DNA of 64,000 nt from HXMU1420-2 sp017643305 (GCA_965217135.1 OZ244249.1:4154001-4218000); one strand, 5' to 3'; positions 1 through 8,305 are shown, numbered from the stretch's first letter. Notes: generated by a model not told the origin, from the letters alone. Made by a program: numbers and translations.

Positions 1-96
1 TTCGATGACCTGACCCCGCTGACTTACGGCAAGGAAGGATATGCCAACCCGTTCTTCATTGCACATGCGCCAGGTGTGGAGCTGAAATCCGCCTGA
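1..96 (+). CDS. C-terminal end of an unidentified protein (partial)
   Basis: An open frame enters from the left edge and ends with TGA at 94-96, giving 31 residues that finish ...GVELKSA. The stop overlaps the ATG of the next gene (TGATG), so the two are almost certainly translationally coupled. The downstream CMP-Kdo-type cytidylyltransferase suggests a role in capsule or surface polysaccharide synthesis, but the fragment is too short to assign to a family. Confidence 0.6.
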   Translation, partial: FDDLTPLTYGKEGYANPFFIAHAPGVELKSA

Positions 97-896
97 TGTC
101 CGTCCTGATTGTCATCCCTGCGCGCTACGCATCGACCCGCTATCCGGGCAAGCCGCTGGTGGCCCTGAAGGGCGCAAGCGGCGTGGCGCGCAGCCTGATC
201 GAACGCAGCTGGGCCGCAGCCTGTTCCGTAGATGGCGTTGACCGAGTGGTTGTGGCCACGGATGACACACTAATCGCGGAAGCGTCCCAGGCGTTTGGGG
301 CCGAGGTTGTGATGACCTCTGACCAGTGGCTAAACGGGACCGAGCGCGTGTCCGAAGCGCATGAGAAACTGGGCGGAGAGTATGAAATTGTCGTCAACCT
401 GCAAGGCGATGCGCCGCTGACCCCACCCTGGTTTGTCGAAAACCTCATTGAGGGTATGCGCGATGCGCCGTCTGCCGGAGTGGCCACACCAGTGCTGCGC
501 TGTGACGGTGCCGCTCTGAACGGGTTTCTGGCGGACCGCCGCGTGGGCAGGGTCGGCGGTACAACAGCCGTATTCGCGGCGGACCACAGCGCGCTGTATT
601 TCTCCAAGGAAGTTATCCCCTACACCGGCAAGCCCTATGCCGACAGCGATGAAACCCCAGTATTCCACCACGTTGGCGTTTATGCTTACCGGCCAGACGC
701 ATTGGCCGCCTACCCGACCTGGCCGGTAGGCCGGTTGGAGCAGCTGGAAGGACTGGAGCAGCTGCGGTTCATGGAAAACGGGCGCACGGTGCTCTGCGTG
801 GAGGTCGAGGCGCGCGACCGCCAGTTCTGGGAATTGAATAACCCCGAGGACGTCCCAAGGCTGGAGGCCATGATGGCCGACATGGGTCTGGAATGA
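96..896 (+). CDS. kdsB: KdsB/KpsU-like 3-deoxy-manno-octulosonate cytidylyltransferase
   Basis: A 266-residue nucleotidyltransferase expected to form CMP-Kdo from CTP and Kdo for lipopolysaccharide or capsule. The N-terminus carries IPARYASTRYPGKPL, the nucleotide-binding signature of the family, followed by VVVATDD (residues about 51-57) and NLQGDAPL (about 100-107). In most KdsB proteins the last motif reads QGDEP; here Ala replaces Glu, which is unusual. The length is a little above the usual 245-255. It starts inside the upstream stop (TGATG) and ends in an ATGA overlap with the glycosyltransferase, so all three look like one operon. Because it lies in a polysaccharide cluster, it may be a capsule-dedicated KpsU-type copy or a related sugar-acid cytidylyltransferase. 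Confidence 0.85.
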   Translation: MSVLIVIPARYASTRYPGKPLVALKGASGVARSLIERSWAAACSVDGVDRVVVATDDTLIAEASQAFGAEVVMTSDQWLNGTERVSEAHEKLGGEYEIVVNLQGDAPLTPPWFVENLIEGMRDAPSAGVATPVLRCDGAALNGFLADRRVGRVGGTTAVFAADHSALYFSKEVIPYTGKPYADSDETPVFHHVGVYAYRPDALAAYPTWPVGRLEQLEGLEQLRFMENGRTVLCVEVEARDRQFWELNNPEDVPRLEAMMADMGLE

Positions 897-2128
897 CCTC
901 GGCGGCGGCGGTCAGCGTCGTCGTTGTCAGCCGGGAGCGGCCAGAGGCTCTGCGGCGTTGCCTGATTGGCCTGTCACAGCTTCGGTATTACCCATTTGAA
1001 ATTGTCGTGATCGTCGACAGCTTCAGCCGCGCGATCCTGCGGGAAATGCCGCAAGCAGCGCATATTAAGATCGTCGAGTTTGACGAACCCAACATATCCG
1101 AGGCGCGCAATATCGGCATTGCCCATGCGGATGGGGACGTAGTTGCCTTTATCGACGATGACGCGGTGCCAGAACCTAGTTGGCTGACGCACCTGACCGC
1201 TCCGTTCCAATACGCGGAAGTGGCAGCCTCTGCCGGGTTTGTGCGCGGGCGGAACGGGGTTTCCTGGCAATGGCGGGCCGAAACGGTGGACCGGACGGGG
1301 GTTTCGCGCCCTCTGGAGGTGGATGAGGTTCAGCCAACGCTATTGACCGGCACGCCGGAACAGGGCGTGAAGACGCAAGGCACTAACATGGCGTTCCGGC
1401 GCGAGGTGCTGGTCGAGATGGCGGGATTCGACCCGAATTACCGCTTTTTTCTGGATGAAACCGACCTGAATTTGCGTCTGGCCGCGCGGAATGCCTGTAC
1501 AGCCGTTGTGCCGCGCGCGGAGGTGCATCATGGCTTTGCCGAAAGCACGCGGCGGCGGCCCGACCGCGTGCCACGGGATTTGCGGGAAATTGGTGCAAGC
1601 TGGGCCGTGTTCCTGCGCCGCCATTGCGACACCGGGACCCGCAAGGGCGTTTGGGCGCGGATCCTGGCCTCGGAACGCCGCCGCCTCGTGCGGCACATGG
1701 TGGCGGGGCGATTGGAGCCACGTGATGTCCGGAGACTGATGCGGGGGCTTCGGCAAGGCCACAAGGAAGGCACCGAACGCCGTCAGAACCTCTTCCGCCC
1801 AATTCAGGATCTGGGCGGCGGGTTTCAAACTTTCCCTGCCAGCGATGCCGAATCCATGGTTGTGGCGGGCCGACGTATACGGGCCAAGGCGCTGCGGCAG
1901 GAAAGCCTGCAACAGGTTGCCTCTGGGCGAATCGTGACGATGATGCAGTTTTCGCGCACCAGCCGGTTTCACAAGATCACGTTTACCGATGACGGGTACT
2001 GGCTGCAGACCGGGGGTTTGTTCGGCAAAAGCGACCGAACACAACGCTTGTTCCGGCTGTGGCGGTTTAGAAACAGGGTGCAGGCGGAAATCGAACGTAT
2101 CCGTGACGTGCGGCTGATTACCAGATAG
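893..2128 (+). CDS. family 2 glycosyltransferase
   Basis: A 411-residue protein with an N-terminal GT-A fold: VSVVVVSRERPEALRRCL at the start, then DGDVVAFIDDDAVPEPSWL around residues 80-98, which holds the acidic DDD metal/nucleotide-sugar motif. A later FFLDETDLNLR segment (about 185-195) fits the conserved ED region of GT2 enzymes. The C-terminal third, rich in Arg, is not recognised. The gene starts with ATG overlapping the stop of the cytidylyltransferase gene (ATGA). It probably transfers a sugar during polysaccharide or repeat-unit assembly on the cytoplasmic face of the membrane; donor and acceptor cannot be read from the sequence. Confidence 0.85.
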   Translation: MTSAAAVSVVVVSRERPEALRRCLIGLSQLRYYPFEIVVIVDSFSRAILREMPQAAHIKIVEFDEPNISEARNIGIAHADGDVVAFIDDDAVPEPSWLTHLTAPFQYAEVAASAGFVRGRNGVSWQWRAETVDRTGVSRPLEVDEVQPTLLTGTPEQGVKTQGTNMAFRREVLVEMAGFDPNYRFFLDETDLNLRLAARNACTAVVPRAEVHHGFAESTRRRPDRVPRDLREIGASWAVFLRRHCDTGTRKGVWARILASERRRLVRHMVAGRLEPRDVRRLMRGLRQGHKEGTERRQNLFRPIQDLGGGFQTFPASDAESMVVAGRRIRAKALRQESLQQVASGRIVTMMQFSRTSRFHKITFTDDGYWLQTGGLFGKSDRTQRLFRLWRFRNRVQAEIERIRDVRLITR

Positions 2129-2134
2129 GACGTG

Positions 2135-2163
2135 TTTGCCAAACCAGCCACAAAATTGGCAAA
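2135..2163. promoter_or_regulatory. inverted repeat after the glycosyltransferase gene
   Basis: TTTGCCAA (2135-2142) and TTGGCAAA (2156-2163) form a perfect 8-bp dyad around a 13-base centre, 7 bases after the glycosyltransferase stop. No T-tract follows, so an operator is as likely as a terminator. The rest of the 190-base gap before the dehydratase gene shows no convincing gene. Confidence 0.35.
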
Positions 2164-2320
2164 GTTGACCTGCTGTTGTAAGTGTGAGACTTGGGATCGG
2201 CGCGCAAAACGGCATACCAGATTTAAAACTTGCTCGAGTTCATTTTTTGGCCCGCTTAGGACGGGTCACATTTAACGGGCCGCGGCTATGTGACGTGGCT
2301 GACACAAGACTGGACCGGAA

Positions 2321-4200
2321 ATGCTCCAATTTATCAACGCCCTTTCGCGGAAACAAAAATCGCTCGTCTTTCTAGCCGTTGACCTGTGTCTGATCCCGGT
2401 TGCGCTGTTGCTGGCCTTTGCAATGCAGTCAATGCCCGCCCCCCCCCTGCAATCCTGATTCGCATACTGTCGGCGCTGCCCTTCCTGCTGGTTATCGCAG
2501 CGGGCCTGTCGCTATGGCTTGGCATCCCGCAGATCGTGCTAAATGATTACGAAAACTCTGCCATCCGCCGCACCGCTGTGTTCGCATTCGGGGTGGCCGT
2601 GGCTGAAGCTGGTTTGCTGTGGCTGCATGGCATCGGACTGCCCACTGGCACGCATGTGATGTTTGGCATCTTGTATTTCCTACTGTCCGCGGGCAGCAGG
2701 ATTCTTTTGTTTCACGTTGTGTCTGCCATCTACAGCCGGGGTAAACCGGTGCGTCCGGTGTTGATTTACGGAGCGGGCACTACCGGCACCCAGTTGGCCA
2801 AGGCCCTCAAGGCTCATGACAGCATCGAACCAATCGCTTTTATTGATGACAACCCGTCCCTGCAGGGTATTCGGGTGTCCGGCCTGCAGGTGTTTCCGCC
2901 GTCGCAGCTGAATGAAATCATAACCAAACGGTCAGTTTCGCGGGTTCTGCTGGCGATGCCGTCGACCAGCCAACCCAAACAAGCACAAATCGTCCGCCGC
3001 TTGCAAAAGCTGGGGCTGGAGGTGCAGGCATTGCCCTCCTTCGCGCAGCTTGTTGGCGAGGAAGACCTATTCGATAAATTGACCCCGGTCGAACCAAACG
3101 CGTTCCTCGGCCGCAACCGGCGCGATATCCCACTAGGCGATGCTTTTGCGGCTTATGTCGAACGGTCTGTCATGGTCACCGGCGCGGGCGGATCCATCGG
3201 GTCGGAACTGTGCCGCCAGGTGCTGACCTGTCGCCCCACCCGGCTCGTTCTGTTCGAGCTGAGCGAACTGGCGCTTTACACAATCGAACAGGAAGTCGCG
3301 CAAATTCTGGAAACCGCCGGTTTCAAGGTGGAGGTTGTGCCGGTCCTGGGATCGATCACCAATGCCCAGCTGGTACATCAGACGTTGAGAGACCAAGAGG
3401 TGCAAGTTGTCTTGCACGCGGCGGCTTACAAACATGTTCCATTGGTGGAAGCCAACCCGCTGACCGGTCTTGCTAACAACGTGTTTGGCACGCAGACACT
3501 GGCGCAGGAATCAATCCAGGCGGGGATTGAACGGTTCATCCTCGTATCATCCGACAAGGCGGTGCGACCCACCAACGTGATGGGGGCTAGCAAACGGCTG
3601 GCGGAGTTGGTGGTTCAGGACCTGGCCATGCGCAGCGAGGACACCATTCTGGCCATGGTCCGGTTCGGCAATGTGCTGGGGTCCTCCGGTTCGGTTATCC
3701 CGCTGTTTCATGATCAGATCGCGCGCGGTGGTCCGGTGACCGTAACCGACCCGAACGTCATGAGGTTTTTCATGACCATTCACGAAGCGGTGAAGCTGGT
3801 GTTGAAAGCCGGGGCCGTTGCCGAAGGCGGAGAGGTATTCGTGCTTGACATGGGAAAGCCCGTTCCGATCCTGCAACTGGCGCGGCAGGTCATCGAAAGT
3901 GCCGGCCACACGGTCCGGGACAAGGACACGCCAGACGGCGACATCGAGATCGAGATCATAGGGCTGCGACCCGGCGAAAAACTGTGTGAAGAGCTGACAC
4001 TGACGGAAAATCTGGTTGGCACAAAATATCAGAAAATCAGTTGCGCCCGCGAAGCTAGTCTATCAGAAATCGAGGTTGCCTCGGCCATGCGCAGCCTTCA
4101 GCAAGGTATCGAAGCTAGCGATGTCAGCGCAACGCGCGCCGTACTGGCTAAGTGGGTCGAAGGCTTTGCCGAAGTGCAATCGGGGCGCAAGACGTCCTGA
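2321..4200 (+). CDS. membrane-bound nucleotide-sugar 4,6-dehydratase (WbpM/CapD/FlaA1 type), frameshifted near its N-terminus
   Basis: Expected to dehydrate UDP-N-acetylhexosamine in the first step to deoxy-amino sugars of surface polysaccharides. The natural start appears to be ATG 2321: it encodes MLQFINALSRKQK and a transmembrane helix, then hits TGA at 2456-2458 just after a run of nine C (2439-2447). The remaining 600 codons are in the next frame. Ten C (or seven) would restore one protein of about 626 residues, the family's normal size. Downstream come more membrane helices, a first Rossmann segment (YGAGTTGTQLAKAL), a linker, then the SDR-like catalytic domain with VTGAGGSIGSEL and the SSDKAVRPTNVMGASKR region, in which Met replaces the usual SDR Tyr, as is normal in this family. 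Without the frameshift an internal GTG at 2386 gives the longest single frame. Sequencing error, phase variation or a null allele cannot be told apart here. Confidence 0.85.
2439..2447 (+). repeat. nine-C homopolymer at the frameshift
   Basis: Nine consecutive C residues fall exactly where the N-terminal frame of the dehydratase gene must shift to join the conserved body. Homopolymers of this length are prone both to slipped-strand mutation and to base-calling errors. Confidence 0.9.
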
Positions 4201-4332
4201 ACAGGCGAAGGACCTGACGCATTTTGGACGCTCCTTCAGGTGAATTCAGCGTCGCCCTATCCTGACATTGATCATGGGCGACAATTTATGATTTAAAGTG
4301 CTCAACAGCACCGTTAGTGGTAAGGCAGTTTC

Positions 4333-6504
4333 TTGATATTGCATAATATTATCACTTGGCAATTCGGAGCCGGCCTGGCGTTGCTAGCCGGTCTTGCGAC
4401 TGATGCGCTGGCTGATGAGCCCAAATTGAAGCGCCTGCCGCCCAGCAGCCTGAACCTTTATGGATCAGTCGGCCTTATCGACATGCCGACCGCAGAAATG
4501 ACCTATGATGGCAACCTGTCCGCCACAGTCGGGTATTTCGGTGGACAACTGCGAACGACCATGACCTTCCAGGCGCTGCCTTGGCTGTCTGCCAGCTTCC
4601 GTTACAACGGCACCAAGGATCTGAACCTGTTTGGGTATTCAACCTATTGGGACCGCAATTTTGACGTCCGCGTGCGGTTGATGAAGGAAACCCGCTACAT
4701 GCCGTCGCTGACTGTTGGTTTGCAGGATTTTGCCGGCACCGGATTGAATGCCGCTGAATACATTGTTGCTACCAAGACATTCCAGACGCCGTCTCTGGGC
4801 TCGGCCCGGACGCTAGGTAAGCTGAAGGCAAGTGCAGGGCTGGGCTGGGGGCGGCTCGGTGCACACGGGTCCATCGGATCACCTTTCGGTTCAAACCGCC
4901 CAACATTCACGCCGGGCGGTATGGGCGGGCAGCTGTCCTATGACCAGTGGTTTCGCGGGCCAATGGCCCCGTTCGGCGGGATCGAATGGCAGCCGAACGA
5001 AAAGCTTGGCGTGAAACTGGAATATTCCTCGGACGCCTATGTGATCGAGACCCAGCGCAGCAACGTGTTTCAACGCAAGTCCAGCGTCAACCTCGGCGTC
5101 GAATACCAGGTGACCGATAGGACGCGGTTGGGGGCCTACTACATGTATGGCTCTGAATTTGGTCTGACCGCACAGATCCAGTTGAGCCCGTATTACCCTG
5201 CGACGCCTCTGCGGTTGCCCGCACCCATCCCGGTTCAGCAACGTCCAGACCGCAATGCGAACCCGGAATTGTGGGATACGGCTTGGGCGCAAAGTGCGCA
5301 GGTGCCTGCTGCCCTACGCGATATCCTCGACCCGATTTTGCGCGCCGATGGGTTGGTTCTGGAAACACTGGATGTGGCTGCCCATACCGCCGAGCTACGG
5401 TATCGCAACCTGCGCTACCGGTCCCACATGAATGCCGTAGGCCGTGCCGCACGCGCCATGGCGCTCACTATGCCCGCGTCAGTCGAAACCTTTCGGCTAA
5501 TCGAGGTCAACAATGGCATGGCAATCTATGCGGTAACCCTGCGCCGGTCAGATCTGGAAGCCTTGGAGTATGCCCCGCAAGCCGCCGACGCAATTGATGC
5601 TGTTCTGGGCTATGGCGACCCTCCGCCAGTCAGTGAAACGGCGGTGGAGGCGGATGGCCTGTATCCCGGTTTCAGCTGGTCGCTGGCCCCGTATTTTTCT
5701 CAATCCTACTTTGACCCAGACGTCCCTTTCCGGCTGGATGTCGGCGTGGAGTTGCGAGGTACCTCCCGTCCTGCGCCAGGCTGGATCGTCTCTGGCGGGA
5801 TCCGGCAGCGGATCTGGGGCAACATTGCTGACAGCCGCCGCGTTTCCAATTCAAACCTGCCGCCGGTTCGGACCAATGCTGTGCGGTACGCACAGTATGA
5901 CACGACCCTCAACAATCTGTTTGCCGCTTACCAGTGGAAACCGGGGCGCAACCTTTATGGCCGGGTCACAGTGGGGTATCTGGAACCGATGTTTGGTGGT
6001 ATTTCGACCGAATTGTTATGGAAGCCCGTCAACAGCCGCCTCGGACTCGGGGTGGAAGCCAACTGGGCATTCCAGCGTGATTTCAACCAGCACTTCACGT
6101 TTCAGAATTACAACGTGATCACCGGCCATGCGAGTGCCTATTACAATTTCGATAACGGGTTTTTTGGAAAGGTCGATGTGGGCCGTTACTTGGCGGGCGA
6201 TGTCGGCGCGACATTCACGCTGGACCGGGAATTCAACAACGGTTTCCTTGTCGGTGGATTTTTCACCCTGACCGATGCAAGCGCCACCGATTTCGGCGAA
6301 GGGTCTTTCGACAAAGGTATCCGGGTGCGTATTCCAGTGACCTGGTTTCTGGGCAAACCCAGCCGACAAGCCATTGGCACAACCGTTCGTCCGATCCAGC
6401 GCGATGGTGGCGCCAAACTGCATGTGCCAGGCCGATTGTACCCGCAAGTGCGCGATGCACATCGCAAGGCCTTGCAGGACCAACGCGCGAGGTTCTGGAA
6501 CTGA
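4333..6504 (+). CDS. yjbH: YjbH-type outer-membrane exopolysaccharide protein
   Basis: A 723-residue protein with an N-terminal signal peptide (GAGLALLAGLATDALA, cleaved near residue 27) followed by NLYGSVGLIDMPTAEM, the typical opening of the YjbH family, and long stretches of alternating residues ending in aromatics, as in outer-membrane beta barrels. YjbH proteins act in secretion or assembly of exopolysaccharide with YjbE, YjbF and YjbG. The start is TTG at 4333, with AAGG seven bases upstream; no ATG gives a signal peptide in frame. Its TGA overlaps the ATG of the next gene (TGATG). The 132-base gap upstream holds a GTCGCCC...GGGCGAC dyad that could be a terminator for the dehydratase gene. 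Confidence 0.85.
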   Translation: MILHNIITWQFGAGLALLAGLATDALADEPKLKRLPPSSLNLYGSVGLIDMPTAEMTYDGNLSATVGYFGGQLRTTMTFQALPWLSASFRYNGTKDLNLFGYSTYWDRNFDVRVRLMKETRYMPSLTVGLQDFAGTGLNAAEYIVATKTFQTPSLGSARTLGKLKASAGLGWGRLGAHGSIGSPFGSNRPTFTPGGMGGQLSYDQWFRGPMAPFGGIEWQPNEKLGVKLEYSSDAYVIETQRSNVFQRKSSVNLGVEYQVTDRTRLGAYYMYGSEFGLTAQIQLSPYYPATPLRLPAPIPVQQRPDRNANPELWDTAWAQSAQVPAALRDILDPILRADGLVLETLDVAAHTAELRYRNLRYRSHMNAVGRAARAMALTMPASVETFRLIEVNNGMAIYAVTLRRSDLEALEYAPQAADAIDAVLGYGDPPPVSETAVEADGLYPGFSWSLAPYFSQSYFDPDVPFRLDVGVELRGTSRPAPGWIVSGGIRQRIWGNIADSRRVSNSNLPPVRTNAVRYAQYDTTLNNLFAAYQWKPGRNLYGRVTVGYLEPMFGGISTELLWKPVNSRLGLGVEANWAFQRDFNQHFTFQNYNVITGHASAYYNFDNGFFGKVDVGRYLAGDVGATFTLDREFNNGFLVGGFFTLTDASATDFGEGSFDKGIRVRIPVTWFLGKPSRQAIGTTVRPIQRDGGAKLHVPGRLYPQVRDAHRKALQDQRARFWN

Positions 6505-7184
6505 TGCGCTATTTTCAACTTGCCATGCTTGGATGTCTTGCAACCCTGTTGGCCGCCTGTAGCGGAGGTGACGAACGCCCAACGCTGAACCTGCAAGTCT
6601 ATGAAGCCGTGAAAGAGTATGCCGCGGCGCGGCTGGAACCAAAAACCGTGCGCCCCCCATTGACTCGCGCCGCTTTGGATGAACTGGAGGGCGCGTTCCA
6701 GGAAATCGTGATCGAACGCAACAATCAATTGGCCTACCTTTATGTCGGCGGCGTTCTGCAGGATCCGTCCATTGGAACGATTGTGACCTGGCGCAGCGAG
6801 GACCACGTGGCTCTGACCCTGCGCAACGGCGTTCTGATTGCCATGCGTGGCATAGGGGGTGATCTGATTTCCAGCGATGTCTCGCAGGCCCCCAGCAAGA
6901 TCGGTCCTGTGGGCGGCGGCGAACGGCGCATGTTCTTTCTGGCGCGCGACAATCAGTCCATACCCATCATTTTCGCTTGTGAAGTTGAGACGCTAGGAAC
7001 TGTGAAGATCACTATCGTTGAGCGCACTCACCGCACGCGCCACGTGCGGGAACGCTGTGAAGGCCAGCAGGGTCAAATCGTTAACGATTATTGGATTGAT
7101 TCGCATGACCAATTGGCTTGGCAATCCCGGCAATGGGCAGGGCCCGATGTGGGCTATGTTCGGTTCCGGCGGCTCACTAATTAG
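6504..7184 (+). CDS. yjbF: YjbF/GfcB-family lipoprotein
   Basis: A 226-residue lipoprotein: the signal peptide ends in LLAAC, a lipobox placing the acylated Cys at about residue 19. The rest matches the YjbF (group 4 capsule GfcB-like) pattern of a secreted beta-rich domain, including the LEGAFQEIVIERNNQLAYL region and a C-terminal WAGPDVGYVRFRRL. It overlaps yjbH by one base and therefore is co-translated. In enterobacteria YjbF belongs to the yjbEFGH exopolysaccharide operon; no yjbG equivalent is present here. Confidence 0.8.
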   Translation: MRYFQLAMLGCLATLLAACSGGDERPTLNLQVYEAVKEYAAARLEPKTVRPPLTRAALDELEGAFQEIVIERNNQLAYLYVGGVLQDPSIGTIVTWRSEDHVALTLRNGVLIAMRGIGGDLISSDVSQAPSKIGPVGGGERRMFFLARDNQSIPIIFACEVETLGTVKITIVERTHRTRHVRERCEGQQGQIVNDYWIDSHDQLAWQSRQWAGPDVGYVRFRRLTN

Positions 7185-7299
7185 AAAGCAAAATGCGTAT
7201 TTCGCGCGGTGCCATTTACGAATTAAGAAAGGTTTGCATTGAGTCTGCCCTTTTTTTGCGTTATCAACATGTACCGTTGATTTGTCGAAGGGTTCGATT

Positions 7300-7593
7300 A
7301 TGAAGAAAATAGTTGTTGCTTTTGCACTTATGTCTATGAGCCTTTACGCGCCGATCGCTCAGGCGCAGGCTGTTCCCAGTGCCGGAGCTGGCAGTGGCGC
7401 CGGAGCAGGCGCAGCCGGAGCAGGCGCCGGAGCAGGCGCCGGAGCAGGCGCTGGACTTGGCGGTGCCCTTGCTGGGACCGGCCTAACCATCGGTGTCACC
7501 GCTGGAGCTCTTGCAGCGGTCGTCGCGACTGCCATAGTTATTGGTAACGACGACGATGCGACTTCTTCTTCTTCTTCTTCTTCTTCGAACTAA
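7300..7593 (+). CDS. small secreted Ala/Gly/Ser-rich YjbE-like protein
   Basis: A 97-residue protein. ATG 7300 is preferred over an upstream in-frame TTG (7282) because AAGGG lies seven bases before it. The signal peptide (MKKIVVAFALMSMSLYAPIAQAQA) is followed by an AGAG repeat tract (residues about 27-55), one hydrophobic segment (GLTIGVTAGALAAVVATAIVIG), an acidic DDD and eight serines. The layout (signal peptide, low-complexity Ala/Gly/Ser, short length) resembles enterobacterial YjbE, and the position after yjbH-yjbF supports that. Homology cannot be proved from composition alone, so the symbol is left blank. Confidence 0.7.
   Translation: MKKIVVAFALMSMSLYAPIAQAQAVPSAGAGSGAGAGAAGAGAGAGAGAGAGLGGALAGTGLTIGVTAGALAAVVATAIVIGNDDDATSSSSSSSSN
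7399..7449 (+). repeat. four copies of a 12-bp tandem repeat in the YjbE-like gene
   Basis: The unit GCCGGAGCAGGC occurs exactly at 7399-7410, 7414-7425, 7426-7437 and 7438-7449, the last three head to tail. Each encodes Ala-Gly-Ala-Gly, so copy-number change would keep the frame. Seven TCT codons (7564-7584) form a second in-frame microsatellite near the end of the gene. Confidence 0.9.
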
Positions 7594-7614
7594 GATGTAA
7601 AAATCTTGGAAGCT

Positions 7615-7639
7615 GCGGGCGTGTCCACACCGCGCCCGC
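7615..7639 (+). terminator. possible terminator hairpin after the yjb genes
   Basis: GCGGGCG (7615-7621) pairs with CGCCCGC (7633-7639) around an 11-base loop, 22 bases after the stop codon. A weaker AAGAT/ATCTT stem precedes it at 7592-7607. There is no clear T-tract, so Rho-independent activity is uncertain. Confidence 0.4.
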
Positions 7640-7977
7640 CGCAGACTGTGCAAATGGCTGCCCGGTAAATTGCTGGGTGATCTCCACCCAACTCACCAAG
7701 ACTTAGTTCGTCGACCACACTCCCACGCTAGCCGATATCTATACGCTTATTTTGTTTTGCCGAGTTATCCTAGGTTGGCCAGAGGTCAGACCCGCGATTT
7801 CGAACAGCAAAACATCCTGACCAATCTCGCGTCCAAATATCTGGTCTGTGCCGTGATCGACCTCCAAGCCGAAGGCGTCGACTCTGGCCTCTCAGTTAGG
7901 AGTATGGTTACCGGTATCACCGAATAAGTAATCATCCCAAGTGCCCCCCCGTCTTCATAATCTCCTGCGCCGCCGAA
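7640..7977. other. intergenic DNA without a recognisable gene
   Basis: Frames are open for up to about 85 codons on the plus strand and about 120 on the minus strand, but none shows a start with ribosome binding site or a family signature. One minus-strand frame (roughly 7780-7890) reads like coding sequence (DAFGLEVDHGTDQIF), so the segment may contain a second unidentified gene remnant next to the glf fragment. Confidence 0.4.
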
Positions 7978-8163
7978 TTGTCCGACCTTCCGTACCATCC
8001 GAACCGGCTGATGGAGAAAACAGCGATGCTGACCGATTACATCACGTTGGTCCACGCGATTCCGGGCGTGAAATTCGTGGCACGGCTGGGTAGCTACCGG
8101 TATCTCGACATGGATGTCACCATTCGCACAGCGCTGGACACTGCGCAAACCTCTCTACGTTAA
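7978..8163 (+). pseudogene. glf: 3' remnant of UDP-galactopyranose mutase
   Basis: About 60 codons encode LPYHPNRLMEKTAML, then GVKFVARLGSYRYLDMDVTI, closely resembling the C-terminal end of Glf, where a PYYPIR segment and G-R-L-G-T-Y-R-Y-L-D-M-D precede the last helix. The FAD-binding N-terminus and the substrate-binding middle of the roughly 370-residue enzyme are absent; upstream DNA shows no Glf-like frame. This is a relic of a galactofuranose synthesis gene, at home beside a polysaccharide cluster. No function is expected. Confidence 0.7.
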
Positions 8164-8230
8164 GAACGGGACCGTGCGCCCATGCCCGCCCCTCTCTAAC
8201 AGGCGGAACCTCCATTCGTCACCGAATTGC

Positions 8231-8254
8231 TGAAAGGTCATTGATGATCTTTCA
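8231..8254. promoter_or_regulatory. 24-bp near-perfect palindrome upstream of the metal transporter
   Basis: TGAAAGGTCATTGATGATCTTTCA pairs end to end with one G/T mismatch (positions 7 and 18) and a two-base centre. It lies 136 bases before the transporter start. With no loop and no T-tract it looks more like a protein-binding dyad than a terminator. Confidence 0.45.
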
Positions 8255-8282
8255 TTTGTCGCGCGAGAGGATATTATCCTTG

Positions 8283-8301
8283 ATTGCGAATAAGTCGCAA
8301 T
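8283..8301. promoter_or_regulatory. candidate metal-regulator operator (Mur/Fur-like dyad)
   Basis: ATTGCGA (8283-8289), a five-base centre, and TCGCAAT (8295-8301) form a perfect 7+7 dyad directly before a TTGACT hexamer (8306-8311). Manganese-responsive Mur boxes of alphaproteobacteria are A/T-rich dyads of similar size with TGCAA half-sites, so a Mur- or Fur-family site controlling the downstream importer is plausible. The assignment is by position and shape only. Confidence 0.45.
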
Positions 8302-8305
8302 TACA

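Noticed and set aside
1340..2215. Long minus-strand open frame opposite the glycosyltransferase
   Set aside because: It is the antisense shadow of a clear GT2 gene in GC-rich DNA; the translation is Pro/His/Arg-rich with no motif and no ribosome binding site.
2184..2375. 63-codon frame before the dehydratase gene
   Set aside because: No ribosome binding site or motif; it overlaps the true N-terminal frame of the dehydratase.
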